Source of the DNA: Methanosarcina sp. UBA289
GTDB lineage: Archaea > Halobacteriota > Methanosarcinia > Methanosarcinales > Methanosarcinaceae
Direction: 5' to 3'
Assembly: GCA_002496565.1 (NCBI GenBank)
Contig: DAKJ01000018.1
Span: 317,426 to 381,425 of the forward strand
Length of the DNA: 64,000 bases
Under the pieces are notes generated by a model. That model made no database searches. It saw nothing but the letters and a program-made list of their open reading frames with translations, and was not told the origin of the DNA. How positions within the stretch are numbered: position 1 is the stretch's first letter; the number at the start of each line of letters is the position of its first letter. This document shows, piece after piece, positions 1 to 8,583 of this stretch. The position numbers and the translations under genes are program-made.

Positions 1-79
1 AATCACAATCAGCTAATTATCGGATATAACCGGAAATTAACGAAATTAAGTCATTTACAGGTCAACAGGTGTGATCCAC

Positions 80-235
80 TTGAGTCATAACATGAAAGGA
101 CAGAAGAGGCGTCTTGCAAAGGCGCACAAACAGAACACACGCGTTCCAGTGTGGGTCATTGTGAAAACTAACCGGAAGGTCGTGAGTCATCCCAGACGCA
201 GGCACTGGAGAAGAAGAAGCCTGGATGTGAAGTAA
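80..235 (+). CDS. rpl39e: 50S ribosomal protein L39e
   Basis: A 51-residue very basic protein, rich in Arg and Lys, matching eukaryote/archaeal L39e, which lines the ribosomal exit tunnel. The ending with RRRHWRRRSLDVK is typical of the family. It is too short for usual ORF cut-offs. I chose the TTG at 80 because it gives the expected MSHNMKGQKRR start and lies behind a GGTGTGA ribosome site; an ATG at 92 is the alternative. It is the first visible gene of a translation operon with L31e, aIF6, LX, prefoldin alpha and FtsY. Confidence 0.93.
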   Translation: MSHNMKGQKRRLAKAHKQNTRVPVWVIVKTNRKVVSHPRRRHWRRRSLDVK

Positions 236-253
236 GCGAGGAAGGTGGGAAAA

Positions 254-523
254 ATGGCCGACGACATGGTAAAAGAACAGATATACACAATCCCTCTTAG
301 GAAGGTAAAGAACGTACCTGCATGGAAAAGAGCAAACAGAGCAGTTACTGAAGTAAGAGGTTTTCTCGTAAAGCACATGAAGGTTGATTCTGTGCAGGTC
401 AAACTGGACAAATCAATTAATGAGCGCCTCTGGGAAAAAGGCTGTGAAAAGCCTCCTCTCTCCATCCGGGTCAGAGCTGTAAAATTCGCTGATGGCGAGG
501 TACAGGCAGAACTCGCCCAGTAA
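254..523 (+). CDS. rpl31e: 50S ribosomal protein L31e
   Basis: An 89-residue basic protein of the L31e family, near the exit-tunnel rim of archaeal and eukaryotic ribosomes. Recognisable parts are the IYTIPLRKV strand near the start, the RANRAVTEVRGFLVKHMK helix and the IRVRAVKFADGEV end. The ATG at 254 is preferred over an in-frame GTG at 245 because GGTGG lies just upstream at 244-248. It starts 18 bases after the L39e stop, so the two are almost certainly cotranscribed. Confidence 0.95.
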   Translation: MADDMVKEQIYTIPLRKVKNVPAWKRANRAVTEVRGFLVKHMKVDSVQVKLDKSINERLWEKGCEKPPLSIRVRAVKFADGEVQAELAQ

Positions 524-555
524 AATATACTAGAAGACGCGAAGCTTCAAAGAAT

Positions 556-1215
556 ATGATTAGAACAGTGGATATCTACGACACCCCAATGATAGGGGTC
601 TTTGCAACCTGCACAGAAGATGTTATTCTCGTTCCTCCCGGAACAAAACCCGAAACCTGTGCCATACTAGAGGATTCACTCGATGTAAATGTCATTGAGA
701 CTCTTGTAAACGGAAGCGTTGTTATCGGAGCCCTTTCCAGAGGAAACTCAAATGGCTTCCTTTTTTCATACGGAACTGATACCAAGAAGATGAAGGAGCT
801 AACAGGAGTTAAGGCTGAGATCCTTCCGGACAAGCTGAATGCAGTCGGAAACATTGTACTTGCAAATGATTCCGCGGCCCTTGTCCATCCCGAACTGTCA
901 GACAAGGCTATTGAGACAATTGCCAGTACCCTCAAAGTAGAAGTTTACAGGGGAACGATTGCCGGGATAAAGAATGTAGGGATGGCAGGCGTTGTTACCA
1001 ACAAAGGGCTTCTGGTGCACCCGAAAGTAACATCTTCAGAAATAGAAATTCTGGAAAAGCTTTTCGAGCTTCCAGTAAATATAGGGACTACGAACTTTGG
1101 GACTCAGATGCTAGGCTCAGGCCTGCTTGCAAATTCAAAAAGTTATCTGGCAGGTTCAGACACTACAGGACCCGAACTTGGGAGAATCGAGGAAGCCCTC
1201 GGATTCTTAGAGTGA
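556..1215 (+). CDS. eif6: Translation initiation factor 6 (aIF6)
   Basis: A 219-residue protein of the usual length for aIF6, which binds the 50S subunit and prevents premature joining to 30S. The family's internal repeats are visible as recurring segments (GVFATCTEDVILVPPG, GAIVLAND-like NIVLANDSAALVHPEL, NVGMAGVVTNKGLLVHP and TTNFGTQMLGSGLLAN). The ATG follows the L31e stop by about 30 bases. The order L39e-L31e-aIF6-LX-prefoldin-FtsY is a conserved archaeal arrangement. Confidence 0.96.
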   Translation: MIRTVDIYDTPMIGVFATCTEDVILVPPGTKPETCAILEDSLDVNVIETLVNGSVVIGALSRGNSNGFLFSYGTDTKKMKELTGVKAEILPDKLNAVGNIVLANDSAALVHPELSDKAIETIASTLKVEVYRGTIAGIKNVGMAGVVTNKGLLVHPKVTSSEIEILEKLFELPVNIGTTNFGTQMLGSGLLANSKSYLAGSDTTGPELGRIEEALGFLE

Positions 1216-1263
1216 TATTAATCCACCTGTTTCGTAAAAATTACAGCAAGAGTGGTGACCAAG

Positions 1264-1440
1264 ATGAAGAGTTTTATTGTTAAAGGCAAATTTAAAGCAG
1301 GACATTCCTGGGAAAAATTCACAAAGCAAATCGAAAGTCAGAATGAAAAGAACGCAACAGATAAGGTCTATTCTGTCTTCGGAAGCAAGCATGGAATTAA
1401 AAGAAGCCAGATCCAGATCGAAAGCATTGCTGAGGAGTGA
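1264..1440 (+). CDS. rplX: 50S ribosomal protein LX (L18a/L20a family)
   Basis: A 58-residue LX (aL20/L18a-type) ribosomal protein. The MKSFIVKGKFKAG start and the NEKNATDKVYSVFGSKHGIKR segment are characteristic. The ATG at 1264 is chosen over an in-frame GTG at 1252 because a GGTGA ribosome site lies at 1254-1258, five bases before it. The gene ends six bases before the prefoldin alpha start, consistent with one mRNA. Confidence 0.93.
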   Translation: MKSFIVKGKFKAGHSWEKFTKQIESQNEKNATDKVYSVFGSKHGIKRSQIQIESIAEE

Positions 1441-1445
1441 AGGAT

Positions 1446-1877
1446 ATGGCAGAAGTCAGTGAAGATATCAGAAATATAGCAGCCAGGCATCAGGAATTCC
1501 AGAGACAGGCCGAAGCCTTGAGGCAGCAGATGAACATGGTTCAGGCTTCTATTACAAGCTGTGACCAGACAATCGTAACCATCGACGAGCTTAAGACCGC
1601 TTCAGCTGAAGACAAGACTGCCGAAACGATGGTACCGGTTGGATTTGGCTCATTCGTTTATGCCGAAATAAAAAATGCAGATAAGGTTGTTGTGGACCTT
1701 GGAGCAGGCTTCAGTGCTGAAAAGACTGCTGATGAAGCCGTTGAAACCCTGAACCGCCGCAAAGAGCAGCTTATGAAAATTCTCGAACAGATGAATGCTT
1801 CACTGACTAACTATGTACAGGGTATGCAGGCCCTGGAATCTGAGGCTGCAAGGCTTCAGCAACCTGGCCAGGCCTAA
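1446..1877 (+). CDS. pfdA: Prefoldin subunit alpha
   Basis: A 143-residue prefoldin alpha subunit, part of the hexameric chaperone that delivers unfolded proteins to the thermosome. N- and C-terminal coiled-coil helices (about residues 1-45 and 95-140) flank the beta hairpin, with the conserved MVPVGFGSFVYAEI strand. The ATG at 1446 (MAEVSED) is preferred over an upstream in-frame GTG overlapping the LX stop; GGAG lies about ten bases before it. It sits between LX and ftsY, the usual archaeal position. Confidence 0.94.
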   Translation: MAEVSEDIRNIAARHQEFQRQAEALRQQMNMVQASITSCDQTIVTIDELKTASAEDKTAETMVPVGFGSFVYAEIKNADKVVVDLGAGFSAEKTADEAVETLNRRKEQLMKILEQMNASLTNYVQGMQALESEAARLQQPGQA

Positions 1878-1986
1878 AAGACCTGGCTCAAATAAAAAAG
1901 GATGGGCTCAAAACCCAGATTTGAGGACGAACTTTTTACTTTGAATAAATTACTATTTTTTATTGAATTTTTTGGGATGGGATCCT

Positions 1987-3252
1987 GTGTTCAACAAATT
2001 CAAAGAGAAACTTGGGAATTTTAAAAAGGCGCTCAGCAAAACTATTGACGATAAAGCAGTAGATATCGAACCGGTGGTTGAGCCTGTACCTGAGGCCGAA
2101 GAAGGCTTTGAAGAGGATATTGAGCCCATTCCAGAGGAAGAAGCTCTTGAAAAGCTAACGGAAGAGGATAGTTACGAAGCCGAACCCGTAGAAGTTAAAC
2201 CTGTAGCAACTGCACCTGCAACTGTCGGGATAGAAGACAGAAAAAAAGCTGAATACAGGAAGAAACTTGAAGACAGAAAAAAGACGGTAGAGAGCAAACC
2301 TGAGGAAGAAAACTTACCTGAAGAAAAAAAGTCCTTTTTTAAAAGATTCTCAAATATCGGATTTACACAAAAAGCAAAGGCTCTAGTCTTTAATAGAGAA
2401 GTCTATCTGGACAGTAAAGATCTGGAAGAGCCTCTCTGGGAACTTGAAATGGGACTTCTTGAAAGCGACCTTGCCCTCTCAGTTTCCGAGGCAATTGTGG
2501 AGTCCGTAAAAAAACAGCTCACAGGAACCACAAAACGCATTGGCAGCAATACCGGAGAAATTGTAGAGGAAGCCCTGAAAAAAGCTATCCTTGATGTAGT
2601 GTCTGCTAATACTTTTGATTTTGATGAATATGTAAGGGACAAGGAAAAACCTGTCCATATAGTCTTTGTAGGAATTAACGGGACAGGAAAAACGACATCT
2701 ATTGCAAAAATGACGCGCTACCTGCTCAAATCAGATTATTCGGTAGTTCTCGCTGCAGGAGATACTTTCAGAGCAGGTGCCATTGACCAGCTTGGAATCC
2801 ATGCTGACAGACTTGGAGTAAAGATGATTAAACATCAGCCTGGAGCCGATCCTGCTGCAGTTATTTACGATGCTGTGCAGTATGCAAAAGCACATAAAAT
2901 TGATTTTGTGCTTTCCGACACCGCAGGTAGAATGCATACAAACCTTAACCTTATGTCGCAGATGGAAAAAATCTGCAGGGTAAGCACTCCGGACCTTATA
3001 ATTTTTGTAGATGAAGCCGTAGCAGGAAACGATGCAGTTGAAAGGGCTGCACAGTTCAATGAAGCTGTCCCAATTGATGGATCCATTCTGACAAAAATAG
3101 ACGCTGATGCAAAAGGAGGAGCTGCGATATCCATTGCTTATATTACAGGCAAACCCATCCTCTTTTTCGGGATAGGACAGGGCTATGAAGACTTAAAAAA
3201 GTTCGATCCCCAATGGTTTATAGACCAGCTTTTCAACCAGCAAACCGCTTAA
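1987..3252 (+). CDS. ftsY: Signal recognition particle receptor FtsY
   Basis: About 421 residues. An acidic, low-complexity N-terminal region (to about residue 115) precedes the helical N domain and the GTPase G domain. G1 (GINGTGKTTS), the insertion-box segment DTFRAGAIDQL, G3 (DTAGRMH) and G4 (TKIDADAKGG) are all present. It docks the SRP-ribosome complex at the membrane. I favour the GTG at 1987 (FNKFKEKLG), behind a GGGATGGGATC site; a TTG at 1963 would add eight residues. It ends the translation operon and is followed by a hairpin at 3280-3299. Confidence 0.96.
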   Translation: MFNKFKEKLGNFKKALSKTIDDKAVDIEPVVEPVPEAEEGFEEDIEPIPEEEALEKLTEEDSYEAEPVEVKPVATAPATVGIEDRKKAEYRKKLEDRKKTVESKPEEENLPEEKKSFFKRFSNIGFTQKAKALVFNREVYLDSKDLEEPLWELEMGLLESDLALSVSEAIVESVKKQLTGTTKRIGSNTGEIVEEALKKAILDVVSANTFDFDEYVRDKEKPVHIVFVGINGTGKTTSIAKMTRYLLKSDYSVVLAAGDTFRAGAIDQLGIHADRLGVKMIKHQPGADPAAVIYDAVQYAKAHKIDFVLSDTAGRMHTNLNLMSQMEKICRVSTPDLIIFVDEAVAGNDAVERAAQFNEAVPIDGSILTKIDADAKGGAAISIAYITGKPILFFGIGQGYEDLKKFDPQWFIDQLFNQQTA

Positions 3253-3279
3253 GCTTCAAAACAACAGAAAATGATAAAT

Positions 3280-3299
3280 CTCCCGAATTACTTCGGGAG
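3280..3299 (+). terminator. Hairpin after ftsY
   Basis: A perfect 8-bp stem with a 4-base loop: CTCCCGAA at 3280-3287 pairs with TTCGGGAG at 3292-3299, 28 bases after the ftsY stop. A second perfect 9-bp stem (AAATTTTGG/CCAAAATTT, 3334-3357) follows. Both lie between the convergent ftsY and pspC genes, so they could mark 3' ends on either strand. Neither has a long T tract, so the terminator role is an inference. Confidence 0.45.
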
Positions 3300-3396
3300 C
3301 ACTATTTCATAAACTCTGCGGACTATGCTAGAGAAATTTTGGCTTTTTCCAAAATTTTGGTTATTCCAGAAGAGTACTTAGATTTTTCTCAAAAGT

Positions 3397-3585
3397 TCAG
3401 GGCTCCTCAGGAATTATAATCCATGCTATTGCATAGGCGATTATACCGCTTCCCGCACTCATTACAGAAATGAGTAACCATAAAAGCCTTATAAGCGTAG
3501 GATCAACGTTAAAGTATTCACCTATCCCACCACATACACCTGCAATAATTCTGTTCTTCTTTGATCTATACAGTTTTTTGTTCAT
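3397..3585 (-). CDS. PspC domain membrane protein
   Basis: A 62-residue stand-alone PspC domain. It has the family signature: a basic KKLYRSKKNRIIAGVCGG start, the GIGEYFNVDPTLIRLLW segment, and a final hydrophobic helix (VMSAGSGIIAYAIAWIIIPEEP). In bacteria PspC responds to membrane stress; the role of the short archaeal versions is not established. It is convergent with ftsY and monocistronic as far as visible. Confidence 0.85.
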   Translation of the reverse strand: MNKKLYRSKKNRIIAGVCGGIGEYFNVDPTLIRLLWLLISVMSAGSGIIAYAIAWIIIPEEP

Positions 3586-3898
3586 TTGACCACCCCTAAG
3601 TGCAAAATGCTTTAATAAACTAATAATGCTTTAGTAAGCTAATAATAGATTGCTTATATTCGATTTATAAGTAACTCCGAAAATAAGAAATTTATTGAGA
3701 AACTCATACGTTTGCAGGTTCTCCATACTTTTGCAGGTATAAGTTAGTTGACATGAAAGTAGCTCTTATTTTTAATTCTTGACCTTATTCCCAACTCTCG
3801 GTTATGCTGCCAATGTTGCATTTTTGTCCGGTTGAATTAAAGCTAGGATACGGAATGTGGACATTAAAACCTTTCGTCTTCACGTAATAACAAGCAAA
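3586..3898. other. Intergenic stretch with repeat copy 1
   Basis: An AT-rich gap with no convincing gene. It holds a short tandem duplication (two copies of a CATACnTTTGCAGGT-like word near 3706-3739) and the first copy of the ~90-bp direct repeat that also occurs after the acyltransferase gene. Confidence 0.6.
3801..3890. repeat. Diverged ~90-bp direct repeat, copy 1
   Basis: This segment aligns by eye with 4828-4919. Shared words include CCAATnTnnCATnTTTnTCC, GGAATGTGGA-like (CAGAATGTGGA in copy 2), CTTTnGTCTTC and GTAAT. Read on the minus strand, copy 1 stays open for about 30 codons while copy 2 has a stop. The pair may therefore be remnants of one duplicated protein-coding or transposon sequence. 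Copies flank the AT-rich acyltransferase gene. Confidence 0.5.
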
Positions 3899-4540
3899 CT
3901 ACTGAGGAGGCTTATAGAATCCTCTTAAAATATCCGTAGCTTTATAGTAACATTTATCAAATCCTTCATTACTAACTTTTTTTGCTGGAACTCCTGCTAT
4001 TGTAATACCTTCTTCTTTAAAGGATTTGTTTACTACTGAATTCGCACCTATTGCGATATTATCTGCAATTTCAATATCTCCAAAGATTTTAACGCCGGGA
4101 CCAATATATACATTATTTCCTATTTTTGGCACAGGCAATACAAAATCCGGTCTTAATTTGTACTCCCTACTAAAGACATTTGTTCCAATATTTACGCCAG
4201 TATGAATGCGACAATTTTCACCAATTTTTGCATTGCTATTTACAATTAAAGTACCTTTATGAGCAATAGATAATCCAGGCCCGAATACATTTGGAGGTAT
4301 AGTAAATCCTAATTTCGTGCTTAATCTTTGGAATTTAAAATAAAGATACAGATGATACGGTTTATATATAATACTTTTTTTACAATTTATATAGTACTCT
4401 CTTTTCCTTAGTAATCTCTCAAATTTCCAGATATCATCCAAAAAATAATCCCTATAATACTGAATTGTACCTCTTTTTTTCCTAAGTGCAATCTCATCTG
4501 CTTTTAAGTGAAATATATAATCCTTCTTTGATTTAATCAT
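3899..4540 (-). CDS. Serine O-acetyltransferase-like hexapeptide transferase
   Basis: A 213-residue left-handed beta-helix acyltransferase. The N-terminal half (about 1-85) is basic and rich in aromatics. From about 90 onward there are hexapeptide repeats (IGENCRIHTGVNIGTN, IGNNVYIGPGVKIFGDIEIADNIAIGANSVV) and the IAGVPAKKV end seen in CysE-like and surface-sugar O-acetyltransferases. No cysteine or sugar genes are next to it, so the acceptor is unknown. It is visibly more AT-rich than the neighbours and lies between two direct repeats, which suggests horizontal acquisition. Confidence 0.8.
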   Translation of the reverse strand: MIKSKKDYIFHLKADEIALRKKRGTIQYYRDYFLDDIWKFERLLRKREYYINCKKSIIYKPYHLYLYFKFQRLSTKLGFTIPPNVFGPGLSIAHKGTLIVNSNAKIGENCRIHTGVNIGTNVFSREYKLRPDFVLPVPKIGNNVYIGPGVKIFGDIEIADNIAIGANSVVNKSFKEEGITIAGVPAKKVSNEGFDKCYYKATDILRGFYKPPQ

Positions 4541-5145
4541 AAAAACTCGCCCATTAATTACCTAGATAGTCATTGAAAATAATTTTTTAGGATATATATT
4601 TTTCTAGTTTTTTAGTTATAATTATATAAAGCTGTTTATCAAGCAAATGGATATTAAATAAACATAAGTCAATTTTTCTATTTAAACTGTTAATATTTAT
4701 GCCAGAAATACGCATCTGGAAAAAGATGTCAATAAAAAATCTGTATTGTTGCGTTTTTAGATTTGTACGTATTGGCAGGAAAGTCTCTCTCACTTCGTAT
4801 TCTGAACATTATTTTCAAACTTCGCCTCATGTTGGAAGCCAATATCACATCTTTATCCAGTTAAATTGAAGCCAGAATCCAGAATGTGGATATGAGGAAC
4901 TTTGTCTTCGTGTAATGTCAGGTTCCTTCTTGTTTACAATCTCAAGAATAATTCGCTAATATTGAAATATGCTCATCAACCGAGAAAGCCTCACTCTTAA
5001 CAATCTTTCTCTTTTGAATTCTCTTTTTTTCGAAGGCATCGTAAAAGTTAGAAGTCTCTAATTAATTTAGGCTTTTACAAAGCTTTCTAAGTTAGATTGT
5101 TACGTGCGTTCTTTTTTATACAACTCTTTCCAGAGATCCGGATTC
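4541..5145. other. AT-rich intergenic region, no supported gene
   Basis: A gap of about 600 bases upstream of the acyltransferase. It contains repeat copy 2 and otherwise AT-rich sequence. A 68-codon minus-strand reading frame at 4587-4793 looks random in composition and lacks a ribosome site, so I did not call it. Confidence 0.55.
4828..4919. repeat. Diverged ~90-bp direct repeat, copy 2
   Basis: Same orientation as the copy at 3801-3890 and about 1.03 kb away from it, with substitutions and small indels throughout. Together the two copies bracket the acyltransferase gene. See the finding on this pair. Confidence 0.5.
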
Positions 5146-6237
5146 TCAGACAATGGCCCACTCGCTATTTATGTTCTCAGGTACTGAGTTCTCTCCAGAT
5201 GCCTGCACGTATACCCTGAACTTTTTTCCTGCAGGAACTGTAAGGCCTTTTGCAGTATAATTATAAACCCCTTCCGGTTCAACGGTAACTGGAGAACTTT
5301 CAATTTCATCCCATAAGGAGAGCTTGTCTTCAGCCTGAAGGGAAACGTAGATGGTTGTATTTTCAGATCTTTCCGAACCCACGTTTCTTATTGTTACGTT
5401 AACATCGACAATTCCTTCTGTTTTTGAGTATTCGCATTGCGCTTTGAAATCAAGCTTAATCATAGGCCTTCTGTAAACAGGCACAACCTGTACAGGCTGG
5501 TCTGCATATTCTTCAGGGATTTCCCCTATCTGCCAGTCGTTGCCTGTAGTTTCCAGATAGTAATAATTACTGCCTTCGTACTCAAAACACCTGCCTTTTT
5601 GCTCAGTGTCACACTTTATCCCGAGAGCCATATGCTCGGGAAGTTCCAGAAGGACAGCATCGTAACCCATCTCCTGAAGAATTGCCACGGAGAGAATTGA
5701 GGTATCTTCACAGTCCCCGCCGTTCTCATAGAGAGTTTCATAAGGGAAACGTGGATACTGAGCGTAACCCGAACTTTCTAGATCCGAGGTATAGTTCAGG
5801 GATTGTACAAAAGAAATGCAGAGTCCCGGAATTTGCCATTTTTCAAGCCCGTGAGCTTTTGAAAGAGAAAGTAAAGCCTCTGCAATGTCTTCAATTAGCC
5901 AGTCATCATATGGATCCGAAGCGAATAGGTCATAATCCCGGTTTCTAGTCTTAGATGTATACATTTCATACAGTTGATCGTCAAGAGGCAGGGTGAGCTG
6001 CCAGCGGCTACCTTCGTAGTCCCAAGAATAAGTTCGGGAAAAGGTATCAGAAGTAATTGACTCCTCTGTAATTGAAGCACCGTAAGGTTCAGAATTTACA
6101 ATATCTACTCCTATCAGACTTTCCCCAGGATCGCCTATATAGGAATCCACGGAAGTTTCAGAGCAAGTCCAGCTTAAGAGAGATTCTCCCAGATAAAAGA
6201 GTAAAAAGAAATAAAGCAAAGCAGTTACACTTTTCAT
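5146..6237 (-). CDS. Exported transglutaminase-like protein with CARDB-like domain
   Basis: A 363-residue protein. A hydrophobic N-terminal segment (about 5-22) acts as signal peptide or anchor. The middle carries a transglutaminase-like core: the Cys in GGDCEDTSIL, the His in LPEHMALGI, then YYYLETTG where the family usually has its acidic residue. The C-terminal ~110 residues (from KLDFKAQCEY) have the look of a CARDB/Ig-like fold with NVTIRNVGSE. Such archaeal proteins are probably extracytoplasmic thiol peptidases or cross-linking enzymes; the substrate is unknown. It starts about 35 bases after the upstream TudS/DUF1722 gene and may share its transcript. Confidence 0.8.
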   Translation of the reverse strand: MKSVTALLYFFLLFYLGESLLSWTCSETSVDSYIGDPGESLIGVDIVNSEPYGASITEESITSDTFSRTYSWDYEGSRWQLTLPLDDQLYEMYTSKTRNRDYDLFASDPYDDWLIEDIAEALLSLSKAHGLEKWQIPGLCISFVQSLNYTSDLESSGYAQYPRFPYETLYENGGDCEDTSILSVAILQEMGYDAVLLELPEHMALGIKCDTEQKGRCFEYEGSNYYYLETTGNDWQIGEIPEEYADQPVQVVPVYRRPMIKLDFKAQCEYSKTEGIVDVNVTIRNVGSERSENTTIYVSLQAEDKLSLWDEIESSPVTVEPEGVYNYTAKGLTVPAGKKFRVYVQASGENSVPENINSEWAIV

Positions 6238-6272
6238 AAACTATCCCATCCAGAATTCCATAGTCTGCAAGT

Positions 6273-7256
6273 TCATTCCCAGAGGTCTGCCCTGAGGTGA
6301 GAGTCTATGTGGTCGACTTCCATCAGGCCTTCTGGATAGGGTTCAAATAGAGTTTGATTCGTAAGGTACTGGTCTTGAAAGCGCACGGCCCACGACCTGA
6401 TGGTACTAATTGCAGGGCAAAGAGAAGCTTTTCCATCCCTATATTTTTGGATCCAATCAAAAAATAGCGCTTTTTCCTGGCTTGAGAGCTTCTCTGAAAA
6501 ATGCCCGAAGGCGTGCATGAGCACATTTATACTTGAAGTATACTTCGGAGGTCTGGAAAGGGCACTGTAAAGATGCTTTTCATACTCAGAAACCAATTCT
6601 TGAAATGTCTTCTTCTCTTTATTTGCAACAATAGTTCCCAGTTTCCGGAGTTCCTCCTGGCTATACACCATGAGCAGATACTTATTTTCGGAATGGAATG
6701 TGACAATATCTCTCATGCGACCTTCAGATTTTACATTTCGGAAAGAGGCAAGCATAAAGAGCCTGGTCATGAAATGTTCTTTTATACGAGAATTCCTTAG
6801 CCTTCCTTCATCCTCGACAGGAAGGTAAGGAAACGCTTTTAGGACTGCCCCTCCGAAGTATCCTGAAGATTTCCCAATTACTGCTGATTTGAGCGTTGCA
6901 CTTTGGTAAACTTTTACGTCCTTAATGCCGCAGGAAGGAGATCTGTATTTCAGGATAAAACCGTCAATCTCTCCTGCGGAACCGAGAAAATCAGTACAAA
7001 ATGCATCCATAGCTTCAGTTACATCCCTGCCGCTTGTGGACTGGATAAGCCTGTGTTCCCCGTTCTCAAGAATAATTCTTAACGGGTCTCTTGGGACACC
7101 AAGCCCGATCTCCACTTCCGGGCAGACCGGCAGGAACTCAACATACTCCATGAGGTTCGCCACTATCGGACTGCTGATTATACCCCCATTATATCTACAG
7201 TGGTCAAACCCAAGGCACCTACTAACCACAACCTTTGGCCGAACAAACTTCCTCAT
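6273..7256 (-). CDS. DUF523 (TudS-like) / DUF1722 fusion protein
   Basis: A 327-residue two-domain protein. The N-terminal ~150 residues are DUF523, with the conserved cysteines in SRCLGFDHCRYNGG, LPVCPEVEIGLG and YRSPSCGIKD. The family includes the thiouracil desulfidase TudS, which uses a [4Fe-4S] cluster. The C-terminal half (from about 180) is DUF1722 (YbgA-type), helical and of unknown function. The fusion also occurs in bacteria. A role in removing sulfur from thiolated bases is inferred from family knowledge only. Confidence 0.85.
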   Translation of the reverse strand: MRKFVRPKVVVSRCLGFDHCRYNGGIISSPIVANLMEYVEFLPVCPEVEIGLGVPRDPLRIILENGEHRLIQSTSGRDVTEAMDAFCTDFLGSAGEIDGFILKYRSPSCGIKDVKVYQSATLKSAVIGKSSGYFGGAVLKAFPYLPVEDEGRLRNSRIKEHFMTRLFMLASFRNVKSEGRMRDIVTFHSENKYLLMVYSQEELRKLGTIVANKEKKTFQELVSEYEKHLYSALSRPPKYTSSINVLMHAFGHFSEKLSSQEKALFFDWIQKYRDGKASLCPAISTIRSWAVRFQDQYLTNQTLFEPYPEGLMEVDHIDSHLRADLWE

Positions 7257-7670
7257 TTAACCCCCATATAACAAAGAAGTTCTAGGATAAATTATTTTCC
7301 AAAAGAAAGGAGTAGAAGACTTTTTTTTTAAAAATAAGATGTTAGGAGGTTAGAATTTTTTAAAAGAGGCATTAAAATACATAAATAAGAAAAATAAAAA
7401 GTATTAATAGAAAATGACTCAAAAATAAGTGTATAGTACTTATCTTGAAAAAAAATAAAATATAGAAGAGAATAAGATTTTAAAAAGAGTAATTTTAACA
7501 AAATAAATTTTTTGTCCTCTTTTCAGAACAGATATATAAGAATGAAAGTAATAATAAGGTAATTTTAGGACGGTTGAGGGAAGGAAGGCTTTTAAGGGGT
7601 AAGCTTCCGAACTTGCACTCAGTTTCCGATCCTGAAAGAAAACTGCATGAGATAAAAAATAGGTGAAAAT
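7257..7670. promoter_or_regulatory. AT-rich region with peroxiredoxin promoter
   Basis: About 410 bases of very AT-rich sequence between divergent genes. A good TATA box (GATATATAAG, 7531-7540) predicts a start near 7562 and an mRNA leader of about 110 bases for the peroxiredoxin. A GGTGA ribosome site lies at 7662-7666. No small gene is evident. Confidence 0.55.
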
Positions 7671-8360
7671 ATGGTAGAAGCTGAGTATGAACAGATACAC
7701 ATGCCTCTGATTGGGGATGATGCGCCCTCATTTACAGCAGTGACAACTCAGGGACAAATCAACTTCCCTGATGATTACAAAGGCAAATGGGTTATACTTT
7801 TCAGCCATCCTGCAGATTTCACACCTGTATGCACTACCGAATTCATGACCTTTGCCAGTATGCAGGATGAATTCCAAGAAATAAATACTGAGCTTATAGG
7901 ACTTTCTATAGACAGCGTGTTCTCCCATATTGCATGGCTTAAAAGGATTGAAGAAAAAATCGAGTATAACGGGATGAAAAACCTAGAGATCAAGTTCCCA
8001 GTAATTGCTGACCTGAAAATGGAAGTCGCAAAGAAATACGGAATGATCCAACCAAATGCTTCAACCACACAGGCTGTAAGAGCCGTATTCATTATAGATC
8101 CCGAGGCAAAGATAAGAGCAATGCTTTATTATCCTCAGTCAGCCGGAAGAAATATGCAGGAAATAAAGAGACTTGTGACCGCTCTGCAGAAAAATGAAGC
8201 AGAGAAAGTGGCAACGCCTGCAAACTGGCAGCCTGGAGATGATGTCATAATTCCGGCTCCTAGCTCGATGGAAGCCGTAAAAGAAAGACTTGGTAAGTCA
8301 GAAGATAACATGTACTGTCTTGACTGGTTTTTATGCCTGAAGAAGGAAAGCAAAGAATAA
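7671..8360 (+). CDS. Archaeal peroxiredoxin (Prx6/thioredoxin-peroxidase type)
   Basis: A 229-residue thiol peroxidase. The peroxidatic Cys54 lies in HPADFTPVCTTEF. The long C-terminal arm (from about 165) is typical of the archaeal Prx6-like group, and it carries two further cysteines (YCLDWFLCL), matching the layout of Aeropyrum-type enzymes that have an extra C-terminal Cys pair. It reduces H2O2 and alkyl peroxides in the cytoplasm. Own TATA box and ribosome site are visible; it appears monocistronic. Confidence 0.93.
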   Translation: MVEAEYEQIHMPLIGDDAPSFTAVTTQGQINFPDDYKGKWVILFSHPADFTPVCTTEFMTFASMQDEFQEINTELIGLSIDSVFSHIAWLKRIEEKIEYNGMKNLEIKFPVIADLKMEVAKKYGMIQPNASTTQAVRAVFIIDPEAKIRAMLYYPQSAGRNMQEIKRLVTALQKNEAEKVATPANWQPGDDVIIPAPSSMEAVKERLGKSEDNMYCLDWFLCLKKESKE

Positions 8361-8583
8361 TTCGGGAAAAATGGATTATATTAAAAATTATATTCAAGCA
8401 AAAAATTGTTTAACGTAAAAATTTCAAGCTCATTATAGTTATTTTCTAAGTAGGGCATACGTATTTGAACTGAAAAACAGTTTTTGAGAGTAAAATTGGT
8501 TTTAGGATGAGCTCAATAAGAAAGTAGACAAAAAAAGCAAATAAAAGGAAATAAAAAGTAGAATAAAGTGGAAAAAAGAAAAT

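Noticed and set aside
3213..3419. 68-codon plus-strand frame after ftsY
   Set aside because: Overlaps the ftsY end and the two hairpins; appears to be chance.
4587..4793. 68-codon minus-strand frame upstream of the acyltransferase
   Set aside because: Composition looks random, no ribosome site, overlaps no conserved motif.
7440..7731. Minus-strand frames in the peroxiredoxin upstream region
   Set aside because: Very AT-rich, Phe/Tyr/Leu-heavy translations that cross the promoter and start of a real gene.
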